From contig NZ_CP121660.1 in assembly GCF_029714365.1 (NCBI RefSeq), positions 1-64,000 of the forward strand: a DNA stretch of 64,000 bases, given 5' to 3'. This stretch comes from Sinorhizobium terangae (GTDB lineage Bacteria > Pseudomonadota > Alphaproteobacteria > Rhizobiales > Rhizobiaceae). Shown one piece after another: positions 25,707-34,340 of the stretch. Numbering within the stretch: the stretch's first letter is position 1; every line of letters starts with the position of its first letter. The position numbers and the translations under genes are program-made. The notes beneath the pieces were generated by a model, which saw nothing but the letters and a program-made list of their open reading frames with translations, was not told the origin of the DNA and did not search any database.

Positions 25707-27257
25707 TTAGTGGTAATAGCGGGGACCGCGAATGTTGGAGTGGTGGATGGGGTCAGGTGAGGCTGTGCCGGCTGACGCTGGCGATCGGTCGAGATTGTTG
25801 TCGAGAATGGAGCGCACCGATCCATAGGTTCGCGCGCCGATTTCCAATGCCCGGCCGCAGGCCGCATTGACCCTCTCGCGCTCGAAGGCTTTGACGAGGC
25901 GGATAATGCCCAGGCAGGCTCTGTAGCCCTGTTCCGGATGCGGCCGATCCGCGAGAATACGCTCGCAGAGCAAGGCAACATCCGATCCGATTGCCGATGC
26001 TTCGCGGCTAATGCGCTCAATCGTCCAGTCGGCAAAGCGGCGATGCGATGATGGCATGTGTTCCGGCGTTGTCGTGTGCTTGCCATTGCCGCTCGAGCGT
26101 CGGTGGGCAGCGATCCTCTCGCCCTTGTGGAATATCTCGATGGTATTGGCGGTGATGCGCGCCTCGACCTGCTCACGGGCAAATCGGTAGGGCACCGAGT
26201 AATAATGTTTGTCGATATCGACATGATAATCGAGGCCGGCCCGGCGTATGCGCCATTCGGCAAAGACGAAGCGTTCGGCGGGCAGCGGCCGCAGAGCGGG
26301 ATGATCGATCTCTTCAAACAACTGCCGTCGCGTGCGCCCGACGCGGCGCAGAACACGGGTGTCGTTGAGATCGACGAGCAAGTCACCAATCGCCGCATTG
26401 ACGTCGGCAAGGCTGTAAAACACGCGGTGGCGTAGCCGGCCCAGCAGCCAGCGCTCGACAATGCGAACCGCAGCTTCGACTTTTGCCTTGTCGCGCGGCC
26501 GGCGCGGTCGCGTCGGCAAAACGGCACTGCCATAATGGGCCGCCATTCCGGCATAGGTGCGATTGACCTGCGGATCAAAATGGCAGGCCTTGATCACGGC
26601 GACTTTGGCGTTGTCGGGAACCAGCAACGCCGGTGCGCCACCGAAGGCCTCGAGCGCCCGCAGGTGGCACTCAATCCAGTCGGGAAGTGTTTCGCTCCAG
26701 CGAGCATGGGCGAAGGAAAGGCTCGATGCCCCGAGCACGGCCACGAACAGGTGCGCTTGCCGCGTCTTTCCCGACAACCGGTCGATGACCACTGTGACCG
26801 TGTCGCCGGCATAGTCGACGAACAGCTTTTCGCCAGCCGCATGGTCCTGGCGCATCGTCACCGGCAGCTTCAGGGCCCAAGCGCGATACAAATCGCAGTA
26901 GCGACTGTAGCGATAGCCATCGGGGTGAAGGCCGATATACTCGTACCAAAGGATCTGCAGCGTGACATGCTTGCGTTTCAGCTCGCGATGAACATGCGCC
27001 CAATCCGCTTCAACGCTGCGCCGGTGACCGGTCTTCGTGCCGGCTGCCTTATAGAGAGCCGCTTCCAACACCGCATCGCTGACATCGTCGCCCAACGGCC
27101 AGGAAAGTCCGGCACGCTCCAAACGGCGCAACGTCTCGCGCACGGTCGAGGGGGCCGCGCCAACGCGCACTGCAATCGACTTGTGGCCAAGGCCTTCCTC
27201 AAATCTGTATCTCAGAATCTCGCGGACACGCCGCATCTTTAGTCTCTCCGCTGGCAT
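25707..27257 (-). CDS. istA: IS21-family transposase IstA
   Basis: A DDE transposase of about 516 aa. The N-terminal HTH (KMRRVREILRYRFEEGLGHK and a second HTH) precedes the integrase core: FVDYAGDTVTVV with the first Asp, VPDNAKVAVIKA with the second, and a PRDKAKVEAAVRI segment with the Glu. The start at 27257 has a GGAGGGGAAGG ribosome site; an upstream ATG at 27299 is less likely. Intact. Confidence 0.95.
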   Translation of the reverse strand: MPAERLKMRRVREILRYRFEEGLGHKSIAVRVGAAPSTVRETLRRLERAGLSWPLGDDVSDAVLEAALYKAAGTKTGHRRSVEADWAHVHRELKRKHVTLQILWYEYIGLHPDGYRYSRYCDLYRAWALKLPVTMRQDHAAGEKLFVDYAGDTVTVVIDRLSGKTRQAHLFVAVLGASSLSFAHARWSETLPDWIECHLRALEAFGGAPALLVPDNAKVAVIKACHFDPQVNRTYAGMAAHYGSAVLPTRPRRPRDKAKVEAAVRIVERWLLGRLRHRVFYSLADVNAAIGDLLVDLNDTRVLRRVGRTRRQLFEEIDHPALRPLPAERFVFAEWRIRRAGLDYHVDIDKHYYSVPYRFAREQVEARITANTIEIFHKGERIAAHRRSSGNGKHTTTPEHMPSSHRRFADWTIERISREASAIGSDVALLCERILADRPHPEQGYRACLGIIRLVKAFERERVNAACGRALEIGARTYGSVRSILDNNLDRSPASAGTASPDPIHHSNIRGPRYYH

Positions 27258-27428
27258 CCCGTTCCTTCCCCTCCGACACTGAAAGGTGGAACGTCTCACC
27301 AGCAGGACACCTCGACAAACGCCTCCGTTCAGGGGGCGGCATCATCTCGGAATCAGGGGGCGACTAATTCTCGGAATTGGGGGGCGGAATGATTTCGGAA
27401 TGCGGGGGCGGCTTGCCTCGGAATCCGC

Positions 27429-27435
27429 AACGAGG
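27429..27435 (+). repeat. Target site duplication of the IS21 element, right
   Basis: ACGAGGG directly after the IS right end, equal to the left copy. Confidence 0.8.
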
Positions 27436-27828
27436 GTGGGAGTCGTAGCCGATTAGCCCGCTGAGCAGAGATTTGTCTTTCAAAACGATATTGCCGAAGA
27501 CGTCAAGCACTTCGCCAGTATTGCGGCCCAGGGCACCATATTCGACCCAGCCAGCGCCGATCTTGATGCGGCTGTTTGTCACCGAGCCGTCCCATTGGAC
27601 GCCTGCCGTCGTCCATGACCAAGGCGTCTAGCCAGGTCTTGGGGATCAGTCGCGAGCCCTGTGTGCCGTAATATATATTGCCTCGCGCTCATCGTCCGTC
27701 CATCCCTGCCGCACGCTCTGGGCACTTGCAGCGCCGGCTGCCAGCGCCAAGGCGAGTGCGGCAGTGGCGAGGAGTTTGCAGAGCACTCTCATTTTGACAT
27801 TCCCGCGCTGCATTGCATGTAAGCGGTG

Positions 27829-28017
27829 CTACTGTGGTGGGGCGTCTCGAAAGCCCTTTTGAGGTCGCGACTGATGTCGAGGGAAATTATTGCTGCGCTC
27901 AAACCGGGTGATGACTTCGAGGGTGCGGACACCGATCTGTCCGGTAATGGGACCGACCGAAAAGCCGTTCTCAGTCAATAGACGCTGCATCGTCCGCGCC
28001 GTTTCGGTCCCGGTCAC
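27829..28017 (-). CDS. Small peptidoglycan-binding-domain protein or remnant
   Basis: A 62-aa frame (GTG start) that is almost wholly one peptidoglycan-binding-like repeat: MQRLLTENGFSVGPITGQIG, then TLEVITRFERS. It starts 36 bases after the propeller gene and is on the same strand. It lacks a signal peptide, so it may be the detached end of a larger exported protein. Confidence 0.45.
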   Translation of the reverse strand: MTGTETARTMQRLLTENGFSVGPITGQIGVRTLEVITRFERSNNFPRHQSRPQKGFRDAPPQ

Positions 28018-28052
28018 TGTCCGGCCTAAAGGTGGCCCTCCGAAGAGCCATC

Positions 28053-29420
28053 CTACTCATCAGCCAATGTGGTCTTCAGCTTCTCCAAAGTTGTTGCAGG
28101 ATCGGACCGTATGTCAAGGTCCACGCCATAGCGCGAACTGACGACTTCTAGCGCCCTAATGGTCGAAGGACCGACCAGACCGTCAATAGATCCATACAGA
28201 TAGCCTTTCGCCGACAGGAAACGCTGGATTTCCCTTACTCTGTCGTCGCCCACAATGGGGTTCGCTTCGCTGTCTGGCGTTGATCGCCGAAAACTCACTA
28301 TCGACCTTGCTTTCTTCAACACCGCATAGCCGTACGGGCCTTTCGGCTGCAGCGTGATGGCGTTGGGGAGACCCGGCAGATCCAGGCTTCCGACCTTTTC
28401 AAGATCCGATGTCACCGGATTTCGCGAGAACTGGGCTATCTCATTCGAGAATGAATTGGCCACCCAGATCACCGACTGATCGCACACGCTTGCGAGCAAT
28501 GTCGCAGGCTTTACAGAAGACGTGTCCTTCAAGGTTTCCAGCCTTGTCCCTGGTAGCAGCCGCAATCGCACATTGATTGCGGCTTTGACGTCAAAGGATT
28601 CGAAAAGCGGATCGAAATCGACAAGGGAAACACGCGAGCTACCGTCTGAGATAAGCAGCGAAGCTGGAGCAGAACCCCCGCACTCACTACCGACAAGTCC
28701 GAAGACGGAATAAGCTGTCAAGTCGCGGCTGTTGTCACTTTGGACCTGCAGGGTGGCAACTCGTCGGCCCGAACTGAAATCGTACGCGGTCAACGAGGGA
28801 CGGGTGGCGTTGTTGACGAGCACGAGTTTCGACTTCGTATCAACCCACGCTCCCCGCGAGCCAAACTTCACCTCAGATTGAAAGTCTTTTCGCCAGGCCA
28901 GTTCGCCGCTACCGTTGAGGCGGTAGAAGGAGAGGGCAGGAAAAGCAATCGACGTTCTCTGTCCGGCGAGGGCGACGACGCCTTCGTCCTCGATTGAGAG
29001 CTGCGGGTATCCGACCGGCCGCTCAAGGTCGAGGTGCGAAAGTTCGTGGAGCTCTTCAGTGTAAACGGCAAGCTCAGTCGAGACGCCGTTAGACCCCACC
29101 ACAACGATTTTGCCGCCGTCGGCTGTGACGACCATATCTTCGACCAGCATCTCCGGCTGGATTTGTCTCATGACCTCCAAGGTACTCGGGTCGAGTATTG
29201 CGATGTGGGCATCGGCCTCGTCTCGCCCGCCGGCGACCACGACAACTCTGTCGCTCGCGACAACCACGGTTGGTTGAAAGTCGAGGCGTTTTGTCGTCCC
29301 GTTCGAAAGAGGGGACTCCGGAACGTACATGCCGTCGGCGAGCGAAGTGCATGGCGACAGAGCCAGGCCTACGGCAAGTGCAAGTTTCAAAGATAGCCGA
29401 GTGGAGTTACTTCCAGACAT
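28053..29420 (-). CDS. Exported propeller-like protein with C-terminal peptidoglycan-binding domain
   Basis: A 455-aa protein with a signal peptide (about 1-29). The middle (about 45-370) has repeated short segments like VVVASDRVVVVAGGRDEADA and MVVTADGGKIVVVGSNG, as in beta-propellers. The C-terminus (about 388-450) is a PG-binding-like domain (REIQRFLSAKGYLYGSIDGL). It overlaps the protease gene upstream by 14 bases, so it belongs to that operon. It may be a scaffold anchored at the wall. The propeller assignment is from pattern only. Confidence 0.65.
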   Translation of the reverse strand: MSGSNSTRLSLKLALAVGLALSPCTSLADGMYVPESPLSNGTTKRLDFQPTVVVASDRVVVVAGGRDEADAHIAILDPSTLEVMRQIQPEMLVEDMVVTADGGKIVVVGSNGVSTELAVYTEELHELSHLDLERPVGYPQLSIEDEGVVALAGQRTSIAFPALSFYRLNGSGELAWRKDFQSEVKFGSRGAWVDTKSKLVLVNNATRPSLTAYDFSSGRRVATLQVQSDNSRDLTAYSVFGLVGSECGGSAPASLLISDGSSRVSLVDFDPLFESFDVKAAINVRLRLLPGTRLETLKDTSSVKPATLLASVCDQSVIWVANSFSNEIAQFSRNPVTSDLEKVGSLDLPGLPNAITLQPKGPYGYAVLKKARSIVSFRRSTPDSEANPIVGDDRVREIQRFLSAKGYLYGSIDGLVGPSTIRALEVVSSRYGVDLDIRSDPATTLEKLKTTLADE

Positions 29421-30636
29421 AGTCGGGGCTCACGTTAAGAATTACAGGCGGTAAATTGAGTCCGTCCTCTGTGGCGGGGACAATGGAAATCAATAGGTCA
29501 CGGTAAGGTTCCGGCTTTCCAACGGCGTTTTCCGCGAGCTCGTACTGCGCTTCAAGTTTATCCTGTACGTCGGCGACAACGAACACGCCTTGTTTCAGGA
29601 CGGGATCAAAACTATCGCGGGGAAAACTCGGAGGGCCGCCGCTTTTCAGCTTCAGGGTGGGCATGTCCTTGCTGATAATATCGTTACCCTCGCGGAGTCT
29701 CAATCTCGGCGTGATCTGGAGCTGTATGCTTCCAATCTGCGGGCCGCCTTTAATCAGCTTCGTGTATTTGACTTGAAGTGAGCCGTCATCTCTTGACGTC
29801 GTTGCGGTCCACTCGAAGCGTTTTCCGATCTCCTTGAGCCCGTCCTCGACCTGGTTCAAACGTATGTCGATAGGCGGATCGCCAGCTTTCATCGCTCCGA
29901 CGACTTGCCTGAGCTGCAGGATTTCCTTCTCCAGTTCGCGGATCTTTATGTATCCGACCAGTGGCTGAGCGAAATCGACGGGGATCATTATCGCCAAAGT
30001 GGCGATGTGCTTGGGTGATCCCTTGAGAAGCCCGATGACCGTGCCGTTTTTCGTGTAGACCGGGCTTCCGCTTTCCCCGCCGTCGATGGCCACATTGAGT
30101 GTCCAGCCGTATGGAACTTCATCGCTCTCGGGGTCGTTGACCGATATCGCGTGAGTCTTATAGTTGTTCTCCGAAAATCCTGACGAAAATATATCCGGTG
30201 GGTCGCTGGGATCGATGTCTGCGATCGTGCCAAGTACAAATGGTTCGATTGGGGGGTGGTCGTGGGGCAAATCGATTTTCAGCAATGCGAGGTCGAGATT
30301 GCCCAATTCGGAGATGAAGTACGCCGGATATTTCATAACACCCGCTCCCGCGTCGCCGATGCTTGCCTCTATCCTCACGTTGATTGCGTCAACCGCTTCC
30401 AGCGGCTTGAAGAAGTGCTCGACCGTGAGTGCGAAGCCTTCAGGGCTAATGAAAAAGCCTGTTGCCTGGCTCTCGACCGAGTCTGCAGTGCCAGCCGAAG
30501 GCCCTATCGTCGGTGTTCCGATGGCGTGCAGATGAATGAGCGAAGGCCGTACCGGTAGATGCGGATTCTGAGCTTTGGCTCCTGCCGGAAGCACAATCAG
30601 GAACAGGAGGACAAATATCGCCGCTGATCGCATCAT
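29407..30636 (-). CDS. Exported trypsin-like serine protease
   Basis: A 409-aa exported protease with a signal peptide (about 1-22). The catalytic triad is readable: His74 in LTVEHFF, Asp115 in GNLDLALLKI and Ser189 in GGESGSPVY. A coiled-coil-like segment (about 228-275) and a C-terminal beta-rich part follow. The start ATGATG overlaps the stop of the metalloprotease gene. No PDZ domain is obvious, unlike DegP-type enzymes. Substrate unknown. Confidence 0.8.
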   Translation of the reverse strand: MMRSAAIFVLLFLIVLPAGAKAQNPHLPVRPSLIHLHAIGTPTIGPSAGTADSVESQATGFFISPEGFALTVEHFFKPLEAVDAINVRIEASIGDAGAGVMKYPAYFISELGNLDLALLKIDLPHDHPPIEPFVLGTIADIDPSDPPDIFSSGFSENNYKTHAISVNDPESDEVPYGWTLNVAIDGGESGSPVYTKNGTVIGLLKGSPKHIATLAIMIPVDFAQPLVGYIKIRELEKEILQLRQVVGAMKAGDPPIDIRLNQVEDGLKEIGKRFEWTATTSRDDGSLQVKYTKLIKGGPQIGSIQLQITPRLRLREGNDIISKDMPTLKLKSGGPPSFPRDSFDPVLKQGVFVVADVQDKLEAQYELAENAVGKPEPYRDLLISIVPATEDGLNLPPVILNVSPDYVWK

Positions 30637-31421
30637 CCTGCTCCATAAATGTATTTGACTGCGATGATATCGAATTGACTTAGAACACCGTCGTTGCTGT
30701 AAACCGGATTGCAGTAGTTCATGACCGAGTGGACATCCCACGGCGTCAACTGCGTATTGTCGCCATCCGTCCCTTGACGCTTATCGCACTCCCCGGGTGT
30801 GTCCGGTCGGTTTTGTTCGTGGGCGAACCCGATGGCGTGACCGAACTCGTGAACTGCGATAACCCGATTGCAATAATCGAGCATCGACTGACACGCCGGG
30901 CTCCAGTTGTTGTAGGTAAAATTGAGCACCATCCCATTCTTGATGCCGTTCACGAACTTTCCGAGAAATTTAACGTGAGGGCCTTCATCTTTAACCGCAA
31001 TGCGTATTCCGCCAGCGCTGGGGTTGCATTGGCCCCAGCCCACGAAACGGATTCCCGAGTTTGCTTCCCAGGTGTCTCGAACGGCTTCCCGTACGAGCTG
31101 TCGTTGTGCGGAGAAATCAGGTTGCAACTCTTCCCAGCAAACCCAGACTTCGTTGAACGGCCATTTGGACGCCATTAGCGGATAGGCTTTGTCAGTGATG
31201 TTCTTTTCCTGTTGCGTCGTCAGGTTCGCATAGAAGCTTTGGGAGGTAGCACCTCCGGGTATGGCAGGAGCCGCGTCTCCAGCCGTTGTGGGCAAGGCCA
31301 GCATCACGCCGTTCGAAGCTTCGTTCTCAATGGCTGCCTTTATCGCCGCACCTTCCTGCGCGACGGCCCACGTCGAAAAGAGAGTAAAGACCGCGACCAT
31401 TGCGATTGACCATCTCTTCAT
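30633..31421 (-). CDS. Exported astacin-like zinc metalloprotease
   Basis: A 262-aa protease with a signal peptide (MKRWSIAMVAVFTLFSTWAV). The zinc motif HEFGHAIGFAHEQNRPD (191-207) is the astacin/M12A type, HExxHxxGxxH. Four or more Cys could form disulfides. The start overlaps the stop of the upstream small gene and the stop overlaps the serine protease start. It is part of a leftward operon of exported proteins. Confidence 0.87.
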   Translation of the reverse strand: MKRWSIAMVAVFTLFSTWAVAQEGAAIKAAIENEASNGVMLALPTTAGDAAPAIPGGATSQSFYANLTTQQEKNITDKAYPLMASKWPFNEVWVCWEELQPDFSAQRQLVREAVRDTWEANSGIRFVGWGQCNPSAGGIRIAVKDEGPHVKFLGKFVNGIKNGMVLNFTYNNWSPACQSMLDYCNRVIAVHEFGHAIGFAHEQNRPDTPGECDKRQGTDGDNTQLTPWDVHSVMNYCNPVYSNDGVLSQFDIIAVKYIYGAG

Positions 31422-31687
31422 TTCGATTCCCCCCGATATTGTAACTCCTGAATGAAGTCGGGACCGGCCTTCCGGCGGCCATTGTCACTGACTGCTGCGA
31501 TGGTGACGTTAATGTGCTGAATGTCGGACCTGCTTGCGTCCACCGATCCGGAAACTTCAATCGGGACGATTTCGAGTGATGCACCGCCTTTGACGGTATT
31601 CTTGATCACGAAATCGTTGTCGCATTCGTAGCGGAGCATTAATGCGTATAGAGGTCCGGCGGCGACCCCGTTGATGTCGGACACCAT
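31418..31687 (-). CDS. Small protein, first gene of the exported-protease operon
   Basis: An 89-aa frame with no recognised domain and no signal peptide; it reads as short beta segments (SLEIVPIEVSGSVDA). It overlaps the metalloprotease start by 4 bases (ATGA), which argues that it is real. The ribosome site is weak. An inhibitor or chaperone of the protease would fit its place, but this is a guess. Confidence 0.5.
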   Translation of the reverse strand: MVSDINGVAAGPLYALMLRYECDNDFVIKNTVKGGASLEIVPIEVSGSVDASRSDIQHINVTIAAVSDNGRRKAGPDFIQELQYRGESK

Positions 31688-32100
31688 GGCGGTAACCCAT
31701 GGTTGAAAAGCCGCCGGCCTGGAATTTGTTTCCGTCGCGTGGCACGCCGAGATCGAACTCTCTTTGAACTTGTATTAGTAAACCAAAAATTATAACATTC
31801 TGCAACTGTCCTGAGTCGCAGGGTTGGCTAAAGCGTGTAAAGAACGGCGGCTAGGAGAACAGTCTTGCGGCAAAGCTCATCGGCCAACTTTCAGCGATGA
31901 AGCACGAAAAGTATTCCGACCTTTCGTGGTTCAGTGGATAACTCGCCAGCCGATATTTGACGAAGCCGATGCCTGGACGTGCCGATCCTCCGGCGCGGCG
32001 GATCTTTTGCTTTTTCCTGCCCGTCGCATCTACCTCGGACTTCGACATCAGCGCAACCGGCCTGGCCATGTACACGCCGATGCCGAGCCCCCAATAGGAG
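31688..32100. other. Divergent intergenic region between two exported-protein gene sets
   Basis: 413 bases separating the leftward protease operon from the rightward thioredoxin gene. It should hold the promoters of both sets. The frames seen here are short and unrecognised, and no clear -35/-10 pair was identified. Confidence 0.5.
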
Positions 32101-32820
32101 GTGATTGCATTGCGCTCGTTTTGGCAAACCACGGCCCTCGCTGGGCTAATAATAGCAACTACCGTCGATTATGCGTGCGCGACAACTAAAGGAGAAATGC
32201 TGGATTATACTTACGAAACTGGTGGACCCAACCACCGAATAGTGAGGTCGTGCTATACAATTGTAGCGGACATGCTGGTCGAGCATGCGGGGGTTCAGCG
32301 GAAATCGATCGTTCCCGATGCTAACTTAATTTCGGATCTCGGATTGGATGAGTACACTCTAGGTGGAGTGGTGTTGAATGCCGAGAGGCGAACGGAACGA
32401 GAGCTCGACGGTGGCGCCCACTACACGACAGTCTCGGATCTGGCGATTAGTCTGTGTAGAGCGAAAACTGTCCGCCGACTAGCAGGAATGAGGTATATCA
32501 GAACCATCGATGGAGCCGAACTTAAGCGTCGCATCAGCGCTAAAGGTAGTAGGATCGTTATCGATTTTTCGGCCGAATGGTGCCGGCCCTGCCAGATGAT
32601 CCGCAGATCGTTGGCAGAGATAGCAAGTGAACAAAAGGAAAGGTTTGATATTGTCAGGATCGACATTGACAAAACGCCAGATGTGGCCGAGCTGTACGGT
32701 GTCCGCTCAATCCCTACCGTCGTTTTGTTGCGGAACGGGAGACACATAGAAACTAAGGTCGGGGCAGCTCCGAAACAGTTGTATGTCTCTTACTTTCTCT
32801 ATTATTTCGGTGGACAGTGA
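32101..32820 (+). CDS. Exported ACP-like and thioredoxin fusion protein
   Basis: A 239-aa protein with an N-terminal signal-like helix (about 5-27). Residues 48-120 follow the acyl-carrier-protein pattern (IVADMLVEHAGVQRKSIVPD, then LISDLGLDEYTLGGVV), but the Ser that carries phosphopantetheine is replaced by Glu (DE where DS is usual). Residues 130-235 are a thioredoxin domain with WCRPC (160-164) and the cis-Pro in SIPTVV. It may assist disulfide formation in the neighbouring exported proteins. The ACP-like part is inferred from pattern. Confidence 0.75.
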   Translation: MIALRSFWQTTALAGLIIATTVDYACATTKGEMLDYTYETGGPNHRIVRSCYTIVADMLVEHAGVQRKSIVPDANLISDLGLDEYTLGGVVLNAERRTERELDGGAHYTTVSDLAISLCRAKTVRRLAGMRYIRTIDGAELKRRISAKGSRIVIDFSAEWCRPCQMIRRSLAEIASEQKERFDIVRIDIDKTPDVAELYGVRSIPTVVLLRNGRHIETKVGAAPKQLYVSYFLYYFGGQ

Positions 32821-33480
32821 GGTCATGGTGGCTAGTGCCCGAGAGTTTGATTCACATTGACGCGGCAGCTGGAGCGAGTCTTTGATAACGACGGAGATAT
32901 GGATACGGGTCGCCGTGGCGCATCCGTAAGAACATCGACGTGCAGCAATTCGGCTATAGCGCTGAATCTCGACGTGAACAATGATCGGTCGCTAAGGGGT
33001 TCGCGGTTTCGCTCAGTGTGTGAGGCCAGGCAAGCAGCAGCCACAAAAACCGCCTGAACCAATTGATGAAGCCGCGAGAAGTTGTAGCCGGCGAGATAGT
33101 TCGGCCCATGGATCTTACTTTGCAGCAGCCTCGGATCGTCCGTACCCGGAGCAAGTGTGCAAGCTGTGGCATGCTGGACTGCGCCCGCCGGCGGGGATTG
33201 TCCTTTACATCGACCACAACTCAATGTAATGTTTTCGCAAGCTAATAGAGTAATTGCTAACATTTTTCGCCAATTCCGAGCGATCGTCAGCATGGTTGTG
33301 ATTGCTTTGATTTAGACCCTCTCCTTCGATCGCTTCTGCTCCGGAGGCGACTACGACTGCCTCACGGGGCGGCACATGAAGTACGCTTTTGCCTCGCAAA
33401 CTCGCGTGCAAGGCCTCTTTTGTGTGCTCGGATGGAGACTTGTGTTTCTTCAGCTAGTGGAGAGTTCCGAGGGGGCAATA
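32821..33480. other. Intergenic region
   Basis: 660 bases between the thioredoxin fusion and the lipoprotein gene. Short frames on both strands show no recognisable domain. It may hold decayed sequence. Confidence 0.5.
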
Positions 33481-34146
33481 ATGAAGATGTTATTTGGGCC
33501 CATATTCGTGATATTTCTTACCGGGTGCGGCCATAGAGATGTTGTTCCTTATTCACCCACGTCGATTCTATCCAGATATGGGTATTCAGTGCATGTTCCT
33601 CCCTCGTCTCTTCATGGTCCTGGTAATCTGGTCTGGAAACGGAGCACTAATGTTCCAGTCGGAAACCAAGTGACGCTCGGAGATATTTGCTCGCCGAAGT
33701 ACATGGTATTTCCGGATTCCCTAAGTAAGTCTGGAGCGGAGTCCATTGATTTCGCTAGGAACAAGAATTTTAGTTTTAGTGCAAGCGGACTGGAAAGACT
33801 TGGATTAAAAACATCTGCTGCATACTTGAGTAACGTGAGCATTAGCTTCAAAAACACTGAAGTGCAGGAGTATTCCCTAGAGGATCTTCGGTCAATAAGG
33901 AGCAACTTGGGGCCAGTCTGCGCTGAACTCTTGGAACTACAGCGTGCCAAAGGAAATGCTTATCAGGTCGTTGGCGCGTTCAAAGCCGACCTGGAGTACA
34001 AGCTGACATACAAACGCGCGGTTTCGGCCGGCGTCGCTCGGCTTATCCGAAAGGAGCTAGCCACTGAGTTCGGCATTAACTTTGAGGGACAGGAAGGACA
34101 AGTTGGTAGGGGGCTATTCTACGGTCTTTACCTCGATAATCTTTAG
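33481..34146 (+). CDS. Lipoprotein, unknown function
   Basis: A 221-aa lipoprotein with a short signal and lipobox FLTGC (Cys near residue 16). The start ATG at 33481 has GAGGGGGC upstream; the frame extends back to 33376 without a signal. The region is lower in GC than the flanks. The mature part has HVPPSSLHGPGNLVW and a helical C-terminus. Not recognised. Confidence 0.7.
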   Translation: MKMLFGPIFVIFLTGCGHRDVVPYSPTSILSRYGYSVHVPPSSLHGPGNLVWKRSTNVPVGNQVTLGDICSPKYMVFPDSLSKSGAESIDFARNKNFSFSASGLERLGLKTSAAYLSNVSISFKNTEVQEYSLEDLRSIRSNLGPVCAELLELQRAKGNAYQVVGAFKADLEYKLTYKRAVSAGVARLIRKELATEFGINFEGQEGQVGRGLFYGLYLDNL

Positions 34147-34340
34147 GCGTGGTGTCGGCGTAGGCCCAACGCGGTCGACACGTGAAAAATCTCTGCTCAA
34201 AAGCAAATAATAATATCGCATGTAAATTGGGATCCAGAAGGCACGCCTTTTAAAGCACCGAATGCAATCTAGGATTACTCAGTGTGTTCCATGTAATAGC
34301 TTGAGATTCATGCAGACAACAAAGATACGTGGAGGCCGCT

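Larger units (their letters stand above)
24830..27428 (-). mobile_element. IS21-family insertion sequence, 2599 bp
   Basis: The ends are inverted (TGCCGATTCCGA on the left; TGCGGATTCCGA read inward from the right). Each end has several spaced copies of a unit of the form ATTCCGA...GCCGCCCCC: three on the left and four on the right, the multiple terminal repeats of IS21 elements. A 7-bp duplication ACGAGGG flanks it. It carries istA and istB, both intact, in the usual order. Confidence 0.93.
24590..27793 (-). pseudogene. Broken c-type cytochrome gene split by an IS21 element
   Basis: The 5' part is at 27436-27793. It has a signal peptide (MRVLCKLLATAALALALAAG), then GWTDDEREAIYYGTQGSRLI, continuing only after skipping two bases in an AT repeat, then WDGSVTNSRIKIGAGWVEYG in yet another frame. 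The 3' part (24590-24829) has RGQTVFRNRCASCHLTPDMQ with a CxxCH haem site, then MACNAYVYNGPTGPLKG. The pattern recalls large di-haem cytochromes with CNAY segments. The gene carries frameshifts as well as the insertion, so it is dead. Confidence 0.7.

Noticed and set aside
29407..30636. EAD-like domain on the trypsin-like protease that would tie it to the conflict operon
   Set aside because: Its C-terminus lacks the RAGG and LLNA pattern, and it has a signal peptide.
31851..32132. 93-codon minus frame in the divergent region
   Set aside because: It would occupy the promoter region of two gene sets and matches nothing known.
32832..33293. 153-codon minus frame in the gap before the lipoprotein
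   Set aside because: No recognisable domain or ribosome site; left as intergenic.
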